A stretch of DNA of 8,359 nt from Eubacteriales bacterium (GCA_028709505.1 JAQVWW010000032.1:1-8359); one strand, 5' to 3'; shown: positions 1 to 5,414, counted from the first letter of the stretch. The notes: a model not told the origin generated them from the sequence alone. Numbers and translations: made by a program.

Positions 1-300
1 GGGTAGCGCGTAGATATCGCCGGTGAAGCGAAATTTGCGCAGCGTATCGAAAAAGCCCTCGTCAAACAGCTCCAGACCGCGCAGATAGCTCAGGTCTTGC
101 TCGTTAAATTCTAAATTTTGGATATATTCAATGGCCTGCTCCAGGCCGGCCACTACGGCGTAAGCGTTTACGCCGCCGCGCCGAAAGAACAAATCAAAGG
201 TGGCTATGCGCTGACCCATGTCCTTTTTGTAGTAGCCGTACATCATCGTCAGCTGGTATAGGTCGGTCATCATCGTCAGGTTGCGCATTGTAGTTGCCAT
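1..300 (-). CDS. pncB: Nicotinate phosphoribosyltransferase, N-terminal part (cut by window edge)
   Basis: NAD salvage enzyme that joins nicotinate to phosphoribosyl pyrophosphate, giving nicotinate mononucleotide in the cytoplasm. The first 100 residues are visible and the frame is open to base 1, so the catalytic barrel is missing. The start region (MTDLYQLTMMYGYY, residues 11-24), the FDLFFRRGG segment (about 35-43), the AGLEQAIEYI stretch (about 51-60) and the FRFTGDIYALP end are characteristic of the family. The ATG at 298-300 is preceded by AGGAG, 11 bases upstream. It lies 6 bases after the membrane-protein gene and is probably co-transcribed with it and lgt. The family is identified by recalled motifs only. 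Related phosphoribosyltransferases such as nicotinamide-specific NampT are less likely given this N-terminus. Confidence 0.9.
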   Translation of the reverse strand, partial: MATTMRNLTMMTDLYQLTMMYGYYKKDMGQRIATFDLFFRRGGVNAYAVVAGLEQAIEYIQNLEFNEQDLSYLRGLELFDEGFFDTLRKFRFTGDIYALP

Positions 301-306
301 AAGTAC

Positions 307-930
307 CTATTCTCCTATCGTGTCGTCTTGGGCGCTGTGCGGCGCGTCTACGGCAATTTCTTCCACCGTTACCGTCTGCCCGGCCTGATCGGCGCCGGGC
401 ATGGGCTGCGCCACCGGCTCTGCCGGCGGAACGCTCTTCTCGTCGACGCTGCGGCGGAACGCGCCGAAGAACAGCACCAGCCCCAATATCATCAGCGCCG
501 CGCCGATGACCACATAGCCCGACAGATCGGTAACGCTGCCCAGCAAAAACGCGCCGCCGATGGCCGTCAGGATAAAGACGGGTATCATCGAGCCTGTGCG
601 CCCGCCGCTAAAGGCATACATCTCAAACAGGCCCAGCGCCGGGCCCAGTATATACAGCGGCCACAGTTTCTGCATCCATTGGTAGCCCTGCAGCGCGCAA
701 AACAGGAATAGCCCGCCGTACACCAGCAGAATACCGCCGGGCACCAACAGGCCGGCGCTTCTTCTGCCCGATAGAAAAAAGGCCAGGTGAAAGGCCAGCG
801 CCAGCGCCAAAAAGCCCAGCGCCGGTATCATCCTGCCGGTAATGTCCAGCATGCCCAGCTGGCTTAGCACCAGCAGCACGCCCAGGGCGATAAGCAGCAC
901 GCCCCATACGATAGATCCTTTATTCTTCAT
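307..930 (-). CDS. Six-helix membrane protein with LiaI/LiaF-like (DUF5668-type) transmembrane segments
   Basis: Function unknown. The 207-residue protein has about six hydrophobic helices (roughly residues 8-26, 34-54, 60-80, 88-107, 112-132 and 136-157). A cytoplasm-type tail follows (158-207), rich in Pro, Ala, Asp and Glu. The first helix (GSIVWGVLLIALGVLL) and the last (VIGAALMILGLVLFF) both have the glycine-spaced pattern of the LiaI/LiaF-type transmembrane domain, so the protein looks internally repeated. In characterised members that domain belongs to cell-envelope stress proteins. Here it is only a weak hint, because no DNA-binding or C-terminal LiaF-like domain is visible. The ATG overlaps the lgt stop by 11 bases and follows a strong AAAGGAGG at 940-947. 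Being sandwiched between lgt and pncB implies co-expression with them but does not assign a role. Confidence 0.82.
   Translation of the reverse strand: MKNKGSIVWGVLLIALGVLLVLSQLGMLDITGRMIPALGFLALALAFHLAFFLSGRRSAGLLVPGGILLVYGGLFLFCALQGYQWMQKLWPLYILGPALGLFEMYAFSGGRTGSMIPVFILTAIGGAFLLGSVTDLSGYVVIGAALMILGLVLFFGAFRRSVDEKSVPPAEPVAQPMPGADQAGQTVTVEEIAVDAPHSAQDDTIGE
312..316 (-). promoter_or_regulatory. Ribosome binding site of pncB inside the preceding gene
   Basis: AGGAG on the minus strand, 11 bases before the pncB ATG. It lies within the last sense codons of the membrane-protein gene, whose stop is at 307-309. Ribosomes finishing that gene would uncover or pass this site, which suggests translational coupling. 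Confidence 0.6.
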
Positions 931-1843
931 CGGTTTCGTCCTCCTTTGGCACGGGTTGTTCGTCGGGGACGGATTGCATGTCAGCTATGGCGTCGTCTTC
1001 GTCTGCCGGCGGCGCGTCGATGGACGCCGACGCTTCCTGCGCTTCATCGGGCGGGCCCAATGGGGCCGGCGCCGGTTTGGGCCGCTTACGGGCGTTGTAG
1101 ATCAGCATACCCAGCGCCAAGAGCACCATAATGCCGCTGAGCCACTGGGATACGCGGATATTCAGGAAATACAGGCTGTCGGTACGCAGCCCTTCAATAA
1201 CCATGCGGCCCAGGCCGTACAGCAGTAGATAGTACAGGAAAATATCGCCGTCGCGGCGATTTTTCTTTTTATAGGTTGCCCACAGTAAAAAGCCGAATAC
1301 CAAAAAATTCCAAGCTGATTCATAAAAAAATGTGGCCATGTGGTAAGCGCCGTCGGCCTCGATGAACACCGCCAGCGGAAAAAACTGCAGCGCCGGGTTG
1401 CTGATGGCGTAGCCGAAGGCTTCCTGGTTAATAAAGTTGCCCCATCGGCCGATGGCCTGCCCCAATATCAGGCAAGGCGCCAGCACGTCCAGCAGCGTCA
1501 GCATCTTAACCTTCTTCCAGCGGGCGTAAATCCACGCGCCGATGACGCCGCCGATGACGCCGCCGTAGATGGCCATGCCGCCGTTCCACATTTTAAACAC
1601 TTCTATGAACGGCTGCTGGGCGTAAAAATCCTTCCACATAAAGATAACATAATAGAGGCGCGCACCGATGATAGCCAGCGGCACCACCAGCAGCGCCACG
1701 TCAAAGATGCTGTCCGGATCCAGCCCGGCGCGTTTTGCCGTTTTACGGGCCAGCAGCACGCCGCACAGCAGTGCCAGGGACATAATGATGCCGTACCAGT
1801 AAATATCTTTGCCGAATATATTAAATGCCACGCGCTCTACCAT
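920..1843 (-). CDS. lgt: Phosphatidylglycerol-prolipoprotein diacylglyceryl transferase
   Basis: First enzyme of lipoprotein maturation: it transfers diacylglyceryl from phosphatidylglycerol to the lipobox cysteine of prolipoproteins in the cytoplasmic membrane. The 307-residue protein is a multi-helix integral membrane protein. Family landmarks are GARLYYV (60-66), GGMAIYGG (88-95), the signature GRWGNFINQEAFG (132-144) and GRMVIEGLRTDSL (212-224). At the site where E. coli Lgt has His103, this protein has Tyr93; I recall Tyr in other clostridial Lgts, so activity is still expected. The hydrophobic core ends near residue 250. An added tail of about 55 residues (252-307) begins basic and Pro-rich and becomes strongly acidic, making the protein longer than many family members. 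The ATG follows GGAGGTG at 1849-1855, 5 bases away. A consensus promoter lies directly upstream, so lgt heads its own unit. Confidence 0.96.
   Translation of the reverse strand: MVERVAFNIFGKDIYWYGIIMSLALLCGVLLARKTAKRAGLDPDSIFDVALLVVPLAIIGARLYYVIFMWKDFYAQQPFIEVFKMWNGGMAIYGGVIGGVIGAWIYARWKKVKMLTLLDVLAPCLILGQAIGRWGNFINQEAFGYAISNPALQFFPLAVFIEADGAYHMATFFYESAWNFLVFGFLLWATYKKKNRRDGDIFLYYLLLYGLGRMVIEGLRTDSLYFLNIRVSQWLSGIMVLLALGMLIYNARKRPKPAPAPLGPPDEAQEASASIDAPPADEDDAIADMQSVPDEQPVPKEDETDEE
940..947 (-). promoter_or_regulatory. Strong ribosome binding site of the membrane-protein gene, inside lgt
   Basis: AAAGGAGG on the minus strand, 9 bases before the ATG at 928-930 and located within the lgt 3' end. 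It settles the start of the membrane-protein gene and shows that translation can begin anew despite the 11-base overlap. Confidence 0.75.
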
Positions 1844-1848
1844 AAAAA

Positions 1849-1855
1849 CACCTCC
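1849..1855 (-). promoter_or_regulatory. Ribosome binding site of lgt
   Basis: GGAGGTG on the minus strand, 5 bases before the lgt ATG. With a transcription start expected near 1860, it occupies almost the whole leader, so the lgt mRNA would have a 5' untranslated region of only about 17 bases. Confidence 0.75.
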
Positions 1856-1866
1856 GTATGCCGATG

Positions 1867-1895
1867 ATTATAAACTGCTGCAACAGAGCTGTCAA
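1867..1895 (-). promoter_or_regulatory. Consensus sigma-A promoter driving lgt, the membrane-protein gene and pncB
   Basis: On the minus strand, TTGACA (1890-1895), a 17-base spacer and TATAAT (1867-1872): both hexamers and the spacing match the housekeeping consensus exactly. The -35 box contains the trmD stop codon (1892-1894). The transcription start is predicted near 1860, just ahead of the lgt ribosome binding site. A perfect match in the only intergenic gap of the region is unlikely by chance in GC-rich DNA. No terminator is visible between trmD and lgt, so read-through from upstream probably adds to this promoter. Confidence 0.85.
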
Positions 1896-2593
1896 ACGCT
1901 GGAAGATCCTTCTTTTTCTTCCAGCAGATCCGGCCGTACAAGACGGGTTTTCTCCAGCGCTTTGTCGCTGCGCCACCGCTGGATGTTGGCATGGTGGCCC
2001 GACAGCAGCACGTCGGGCACCGTCAGGCCGCGAAAGTCCGCCGGCCGCGTATAGTGCGGGTATTCCAGCAGCCCCTGCTCGAAGGACTCGTCGTCGTGGA
2101 CGTTTTCGTTGCCCACGACGCCGGGTACAAAGCGGCTGACGCTGTCAATGAGCACCAGCGCCGGCAGCTCGCCGCCGGTCAGCACGTAGTCGCCGATGGA
2201 GATTTCCTCGTCTACCAGCTCATCGATGATGCGCTGATCGATACCCTCATAATGGCCGCACAACAGGATCAGCTCCCGCTCCTGGGCCAGCTCCCGGGCC
2301 ACGCGGTGGGTCAGCCTGCGCCCCTGCGGCGACAGGTAAATGACGCGGCAGCCGGGGCTGTGGGTTTTGCGGGCGGCGGCCACTGCGTCAAACACCGGCT
2401 GCGGCGTCATGATAAGCCCGGCGCCGCCGCCAAAGGGATAGTCGTCGGTGCGCTTGTGCTTATCCAAAGAATAGTCGCGAATAGGAAAAAAGCACACCTG
2501 CAGCAGCCCGGCTTTGCCGGCCCGCCCCAGTATGCTGGCGTCTAAATAAGGCTGCATCACCTCAGGAAACAGCGTCAATACGCTAATCCTCAT
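1892..2593 (-). CDS. trmD: tRNA (guanine-N1-)-methyltransferase
   Basis: Methylates N1 of G37 next to the anticodon using S-adenosylmethionine, preventing +1 frameshifting; it works as a dimer with a trefoil-knot SPOUT fold. In 233 residues one sees DDYPFGGGAGLIM (50-62), LSPQGR (87-92), LCGHYEGIDQRI (111-122), the knot segment ISIGDYVLTGGELPAL (131-146), SVSR (151-154) and the C-terminal PDVLLSGHHANIQRWR (193-208). Residue numbering runs in register with E. coli TrmD through position 169, where E. coli has the proposed catalytic base Asp169. Here position 169 is Glu (HDDES, 166-170; codon at 2087-2089), with Asp168 beside it. Arg154 is kept. The ATG overlaps the rimM end by 11 bases and is preceded by AGAGGAA (2604-2610). 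The C-terminus is slightly shorter than in E. coli. rplS, the usual next gene, is absent. Confidence 0.97.
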   Translation of the reverse strand: MRISVLTLFPEVMQPYLDASILGRAGKAGLLQVCFFPIRDYSLDKHKRTDDYPFGGGAGLIMTPQPVFDAVAAARKTHSPGCRVIYLSPQGRRLTHRVARELAQERELILLCGHYEGIDQRIIDELVDEEISIGDYVLTGGELPALVLIDSVSRFVPGVVGNENVHDDESFEQGLLEYPHYTRPADFRGLTVPDVLLSGHHANIQRWRSDKALEKTRLVRPDLLEEKEGSSSV

Positions 2594-3125
2594 AGACGGC
2601 CACTTCCTCTAATGCCGCGGCGTCCACGTCGATGCGCCGGTTGACGATATCCACACGGCGCAGCACGCGTTTGAGCGCCGGGAACATCTGCGTGCCGCCA
2701 TCGTCGCGGCGTACCATGTACACGTCGGCGGCGCCGGCCTGCATGACCCCGGTCAGCACGCCGTATGTCTTCTGGGCGTCGGCCACGCGGCAGCCCACCA
2801 GGTCCACGATGAAATACGCGCCTTCGTCCAGCGACGGCGCGTCTTCGGGCGGCACATAAAAATCGACGCCGCGCAGCGCCTCGGCGGCGTCGCGATCGTC
2901 AACGCCGGCAAACTTTACGAATACCTCGGCGCCCTGCACCTGCACCTGGGCCAGTTCCATCCTGAAAAAGGCGCCGTCCCGCCATACGTAAAGCCCGGAT
3001 AGGTCGTAAAACCTGTCCGGGTTGTCGGCATGAGGGATTACCTTCAGATGGCCTTTGAGCCCGCGGGGTTTTGCAGCCGTGGCGACCTTCAGGTAGCCCT
3101 CTTTGCGTTCTCCCGCGTAAATCAT
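2583..3125 (-). CDS. rimM: Ribosome maturation factor RimM
   Basis: 16S rRNA-processing and 30S-assembly factor that binds ribosomal protein uS19 and helps mature the 30S head. The 180-residue product has the two expected parts. The N-terminal RimM domain (about 11-92) begins YLKVATAAKPRGLKGHLKV. A PRC-barrel domain (about 100-178) carries GAYFIVDLVGCRV (102-114) and the GAADVYMVR turn (131-139). The ATG at 3123-3125 overlaps the khpA stop as ATGA, and only a weak GGTGG precedes it, so translation is probably coupled to khpA. The first ten residues (MIYAGERKEG) precede the usual family start, but no better internal start with a ribosome binding site was found. The gene runs 11 bases into trmD, its usual partner. 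Confidence 0.95.
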   Translation of the reverse strand: MIYAGERKEGYLKVATAAKPRGLKGHLKVIPHADNPDRFYDLSGLYVWRDGAFFRMELAQVQVQGAEVFVKFAGVDDRDAAEALRGVDFYVPPEDAPSLDEGAYFIVDLVGCRVADAQKTYGVLTGVMQAGAADVYMVRRDDGGTQMFPALKRVLRRVDIVNRRIDVDAAALEEVAVYED

Positions 3126-3355
3126 AGGATATCCACCACGTACTTCTTACGGCTGTTGGAAGTGGCCGATTTGACCACCGCGCGGATGGCGTTGGCAATG
3201 CGGCCCTGCCGGCCGATTACCCGGCCCATGTCGTCGGGCGCCACGCTCAGCTCAAGCACTATCGTGCGACCCTTATCCACGGTGGTAACCTTCACTGCAT
3301 CAGGCTGCTGCACCAGGGATTGGGCCAAATATTTTACCAATAATTCGGGCTTCAA
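3122..3355 (-). CDS. khpA: KH-domain RNA-binding protein KhpA (YlqC family)
   Basis: Small single-KH RNA-binding protein. In Gram-positive bacteria it pairs with KhpB/EloR and affects cell-division and elongation gene expression. The conserved block VAPDDMGRVIGRQGRIANAIR contains the GxxG loop (GRQG), followed by the VVDIL end typical of the family. The start is uncertain. I chose the TTG at 3353-3355 because GAGGTG (3362-3367) sits 6 bases upstream and the resulting 77 residues match the usual 75-80. An upstream TTG at 3371-3373 gives 83 residues and overlaps the rpsP stop as TTGA, but lacks a clear ribosome binding site. Either start is non-ATG. The stop overlaps the rimM start. The position directly after rpsP is conserved across Bacillota. 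Confidence 0.92.
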   Translation of the reverse strand: MKPELLVKYLAQSLVQQPDAVKVTTVDKGRTIVLELSVAPDDMGRVIGRQGRIANAIRAVVKSATSNSRKKYVVDIL

Positions 3356-3361
3356 TGCCAA

Positions 3362-3367
3362 CACCTC
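3362..3367 (-). promoter_or_regulatory. Ribosome binding site that decides the khpA start
   Basis: GAGGTG on the minus strand, 6 bases before the TTG at 3353-3355 and just past the rpsP stop (3370-3372). It would lie inside the coding region if the longer TTG start at 3373 were used, so it favours the shorter protein. Confidence 0.55.
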
Positions 3368-3369
3368 AC

Positions 3370-3612
3370 TCAAATAACGCCGGACTTCTTCAGCAACGCG
3401 CGTACGGTATCAGTGGGCTGAGCTCCCTTTTTGATCCAATCCTGGGCTTTCTCCACATCTACGTTAAGCTGAATCGGTTCGGCTACGGGGTTATAATATC
3501 CCACTTCGTCAATAAAGCGGCCATCACGGGGCGAAGCGCTTTCAGCCACGACAATGCGATAAAAGGGCTTCTTTTTAGCGCCCATGCGCTTGAGTCGGAT
3601 TTTTACTGCCAT
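3370..3612 (-). CDS. rpsP: 30S ribosomal protein bS16
   Basis: Small-subunit protein that binds 16S rRNA early and stabilises the body of the 30S subunit. The 80 residues fit the family length and carry its landmarks: [22 protein letters not shown] at the start (residues 1-22), the [16 protein letters not shown] segment (27-42) and the [14 protein letters not shown] end (66-79). The ATG is preceded by AGGAGG (3620-3625) with 7 bases between. This gene has the only notable leader within the ylxM-trmD run: 58 bases separate it from ffh and contain two inverted repeats. It is transcribed toward khpA, whose start lies at or just beyond the rpsP stop. Confidence 0.97.
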   Translation of the reverse strand: MAVKIRLKRMGAKKKPFYRIVVAESASPRDGRFIDEVGYYNPVAEPIQLNVDVEKAQDWIKKGAQPTDTVRALLKKSGVI

Positions 3613-3646
3613 ACTATTTCCTCCTAGAAACGTTTGATTTTATAGG

Positions 3647-3674
3647 TAAGCCCTGTGGGCTTAACGCACGTTAA
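3647..3674 (-). repeat. Two abutting inverted repeats in the ffh-rpsP gap
   Basis: Repeat A (3647-3663) reads TAAGCCC-ACA-GGGCTTA on the minus strand, a perfect 7-base stem with a 3-base loop. Repeat B (3661-3674) reads TTAACG-TG-CGTTAA, perfect 6-base arms with a 2-base centre, and contains the ffh stop codon. They share 3661-3663, so only one can form fully in RNA. No T-run follows, so neither looks like an intrinsic terminator. They lie about 20 bases upstream of the rpsP ribosome binding site and could be an RNA processing site, a stability element or a control element for rpsP. The function is inferred; only the symmetry is seen. Confidence 0.6.
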
Positions 3675-5005
3675 AACGGGAACTTCCCGCCCCGGGCGAA
3701 TTTTTTCATGCCTTTGCCGGAAAACTGCTTCATCATGGCGCGGGCCTGGTCAAACTGCTTGATGAGGCGGTTGACGTCCTGCACCTGCACGCCGGCGCCC
3801 CGGGCGATACGACGGCGGCGGCCGGCGTTTAGGATGTTGGGGGTGCGCCGCTCGGCCGGCGTCATCGAGCCGATGATGGCCTCCATGCGGAAAATTTCCT
3901 TTTCGTCTATCTGGCTTTCGTCGATGTTCAGCTTGCCGGCGCCGGGCAGCATTTTAAGCAGAGCGCCCACGCCGCCCATCGAGCGCATCTGCTTGAACTG
4001 GTCGGCAAAGTCCTCCAGGTCAAACTTCTGCTCCTTCATCTTCTGGGAGAGCTTCTGCGCCTTCTCCTCGTCGAGGTTGGCCTGGGCCTTTTCGATGAGG
4101 GTCAGCACGTCGCCCATGCCCAGGATACGCGAAGCCATACGCTCGGGATGGAACGGTTCAAAATCTTCGCTCTTCTCACCGGTGCCCGAGAACTTGATGG
4201 GCTTGCCTGTGACGGCCTTGACCGACAGCGCCGCGCCGCCGCGCGTGTCGCCGTCCAGCTTGGTCAGCATCACGCCGGTGATATCCAGGCGGTTGTTGAA
4301 GGTTTCGGCCACATTGACGGCGTCCTGGCCGGTCATGGCGTCGACGACCAGCAGGATTTCGGCGGGCTGTACCGCCCCTTTGATGTTCTGCAGCTCGTTC
4401 ATCAGCGCGTCGTCTATGTGCAGACGGCCGGCGGTGTCCACGATGACTACATCCTGGCCGTGGGACGCGCCGTATGCCACCGCCGCTTTGGCAATGGCCA
4501 CCGGGTCGCCCTGGCCCTGTTCGAACACCGGCACGCCCACGCGCTCGCCCACCACCTGCAGCTGGCGGATGGCGGCAGGACGGTATACGTCGCAGGCGGC
4601 CAGCAGCGGCCGCTTATTGTGGCGCTTCTTTAAATACAGCGCCAGCTTGCCGGCGATGGTGGTTTTACCGGCGCCCTGCAAGCCGCACAGCAGGATGACC
4701 GAAGGCGTGCGCGACGAATAGACCAGGGCGCTGTGCGTGGAGCCCATCAGCTCCACCAGCTCCTCGTTGACAATCTTGACCACCTGCTGGCCCGGCGTTA
4801 AGCTTTGCAGAATCTCCTGCCCGCAGGCGCGGTCGGTTATCTTTTTAACCAACGAACGCACCACGGTAAAGTTGACGTCGGCTTCCAGCAGCGCCATACG
4901 CACCTCGCGCATGGCCAGCTTAATGTCGGCCTCGGACAGACGTCCCCGGCCGGTGATATCCTGAATTACCTTTTGCAACTTGGCACTGAGCCCTTCAAAG
5001 GCCAT
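3671..5005 (-). CDS. ffh: Signal recognition particle GTPase Ffh (SRP54)
   Basis: Protein subunit of the bacterial SRP: it binds signal sequences on translating ribosomes and docks with FtsY to deliver membrane proteins. With 444 residues it has an N domain (1-85) and a G domain. The G domain shows P-loop GLQGAGKTT (108-116), DVYRPAA (139-145), DTAGR (190-194) and TKLDG (248-252), then the GTGEKSEDFEPFHPERM joint (274-290). The methionine-rich M domain (about 298-444) contains the SRP-RNA-binding segment RRRRIARGAGVQVQDVNRLI (396-415). I chose the ATG at 5003-5005 because MAFEGLSAKLQ is the normal family start and GGGAGGG (5011-5017) is 5 bases upstream. An ATG at 5035 would add ten unusual residues. 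It overlaps the ylxM end by 11 bases. Confidence 0.98.
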   Translation of the reverse strand: MAFEGLSAKLQKVIQDITGRGRLSEADIKLAMREVRMALLEADVNFTVVRSLVKKITDRACGQEILQSLTPGQQVVKIVNEELVELMGSTHSALVYSSRTPSVILLCGLQGAGKTTIAGKLALYLKKRHNKRPLLAACDVYRPAAIRQLQVVGERVGVPVFEQGQGDPVAIAKAAVAYGASHGQDVVIVDTAGRLHIDDALMNELQNIKGAVQPAEILLVVDAMTGQDAVNVAETFNNRLDITGVMLTKLDGDTRGGAALSVKAVTGKPIKFSGTGEKSEDFEPFHPERMASRILGMGDVLTLIEKAQANLDEEKAQKLSQKMKEQKFDLEDFADQFKQMRSMGGVGALLKMLPGAGKLNIDESQIDEKEIFRMEAIIGSMTPAERRTPNILNAGRRRRIARGAGVQVQDVNRLIKQFDQARAMMKQFSGKGMKKFARGGKFPF

Positions 5006-5354
5006 TGGCGCCCTCCCATATGTCGGCGATGTCATCGAGTTTTTCCAGCAGCACGCGGCATTGCGCTTGGGTCATCCCGCCGTGCGGCGCAATGGAGTCG
5101 CGGGCCTGCTGTATCGCGCGCTGCACCTTTTGGTAGCGGCTGACCAGCCCCAGGCGCGCCTCGTAGGTGCCCAGCGCCGTCTCACCGCGCTTGAGCGCGT
5201 CGTGCACGCCCTGGCGGGTGATATCCAGGCCCTGGGCGATCTCCGCCAGGCTCATATCCTCTTCGTAATGCATATGCAGCGCGTCGCGCTGGCGGGGCGT
5301 CAAAAGCTCCCCGTAAAAATCCATCAGCAGCGCCATCGTAACGTTCTTTTCCAT
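4995..5354 (-). CDS. ylxM: YlxM-family SRP-associated helix-turn-helix protein
   Basis: Small protein encoded next to ffh throughout Bacillota. Streptococcal YlxM has been reported to interact with SRP components and modulate their activity; its DNA-binding role is unproven. The 119 residues contain a sigma-70 region-4-like helix-turn-helix (about 18-60). Key segments are LLTPRQRDALHMHY (17-30), MSLAEIAQGLDITRQGVHDALKR (34-56) and the ARLGL that follows. I chose the ATG at 5352-5354 because MEK...LMDFYGELLTPRQ matches the family start. The longer open frame (GTG at 5396, ATG at 5393) lies upstream of the expected transcription start, within the promoter. No good ribosome binding site precedes the chosen ATG: the leader is only about 24 bases and nearly all of it can fold into the dyad at 5357-5380. 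First gene of the main operon. Confidence 0.92.
   Translation of the reverse strand: MEKNVTMALLMDFYGELLTPRQRDALHMHYEEDMSLAEIAQGLDITRQGVHDALKRGETALGTYEARLGLVSRYQKVQRAIQQARDSIAPHGGMTQAQCRVLLEKLDDIADIWEGANGL
5011..5017 (-). promoter_or_regulatory. Ribosome binding site that decides the ffh start
   Basis: GGGAGGG on the minus strand, 5 bases before the ATG at 5003-5005 and inside the ylxM 3' end. The alternative ATG at 5035 has only a weak GGAA at a poor distance, so this site fixes the shorter Ffh. Confidence 0.7.
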
Positions 5355-5356
5355 AC

Positions 5357-5380
5357 CTGTAAAGCTCACAACCTTTACAG
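5357..5380 (-). promoter_or_regulatory. Perfect 8-base dyad over the ylxM transcription start (operator or leader hairpin)
   Basis: CTGTAAAG, 8 bases, CTTTACAG on the minus strand (arms 5373-5380 and 5357-5364). It begins 4 bases after the -10 box and ends 2 bases before the ylxM ATG. Symmetry and position fit either a repressor operator at +1 or a hairpin filling the short mRNA leader. If transcription starts near 5378, about six base pairs remain in the RNA. The symmetry is seen; the role is inferred. Confidence 0.6.
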
Positions 5381-5384
5381 CGAC

Positions 5385-5412
5385 ATTATACATCACTTCT
5401 TGCCGCTGTCAA
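5385..5412 (-). promoter_or_regulatory. Consensus sigma-A promoter of the ylxM-ffh-rpsP-khpA-rimM-trmD operon
   Basis: On the minus strand, TTGACA (5407-5412), a 16-base spacer and TATAAT (5385-5390): both hexamers are perfect and the spacing is one short of the 17-base optimum. The start is predicted near 5378. It sits between the candidate ftsY terminator and ylxM, so it separates the SRP/ribosome genes from smc-ftsY. It also overlaps the longest possible ylxM reading frame, which helps exclude that start. Confidence 0.85.
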
Positions 5413-5414
5413 GC

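Noticed and set aside
3638..3644. TATAAAA upstream of rpsP as an internal promoter -10 box
   Set aside because: No recognisable -35 box lies 16-18 bases upstream; an A/T-rich heptamer alone is not enough.
3647..3663. The TAAGCCC hairpin as a terminator of ffh
   Set aside because: No T-run follows on either strand, and rpsP downstream has no strong promoter of its own, so termination here would be unlikely.
5003..5035. Longer Ffh starting at the ATG at 5033-5035 (ten extra residues)
   Set aside because: The extra residues do not fit the family start, MAFEGLSAKLQ does, and the strong GGGAGGG lies before the ATG at 5003-5005.
5355..5396. Longer YlxM starting at GTG 5394-5396 or ATG 5391-5393
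   Set aside because: These codons lie upstream of the expected transcription start, next to or between the promoter boxes, and the added residues do not match the family.
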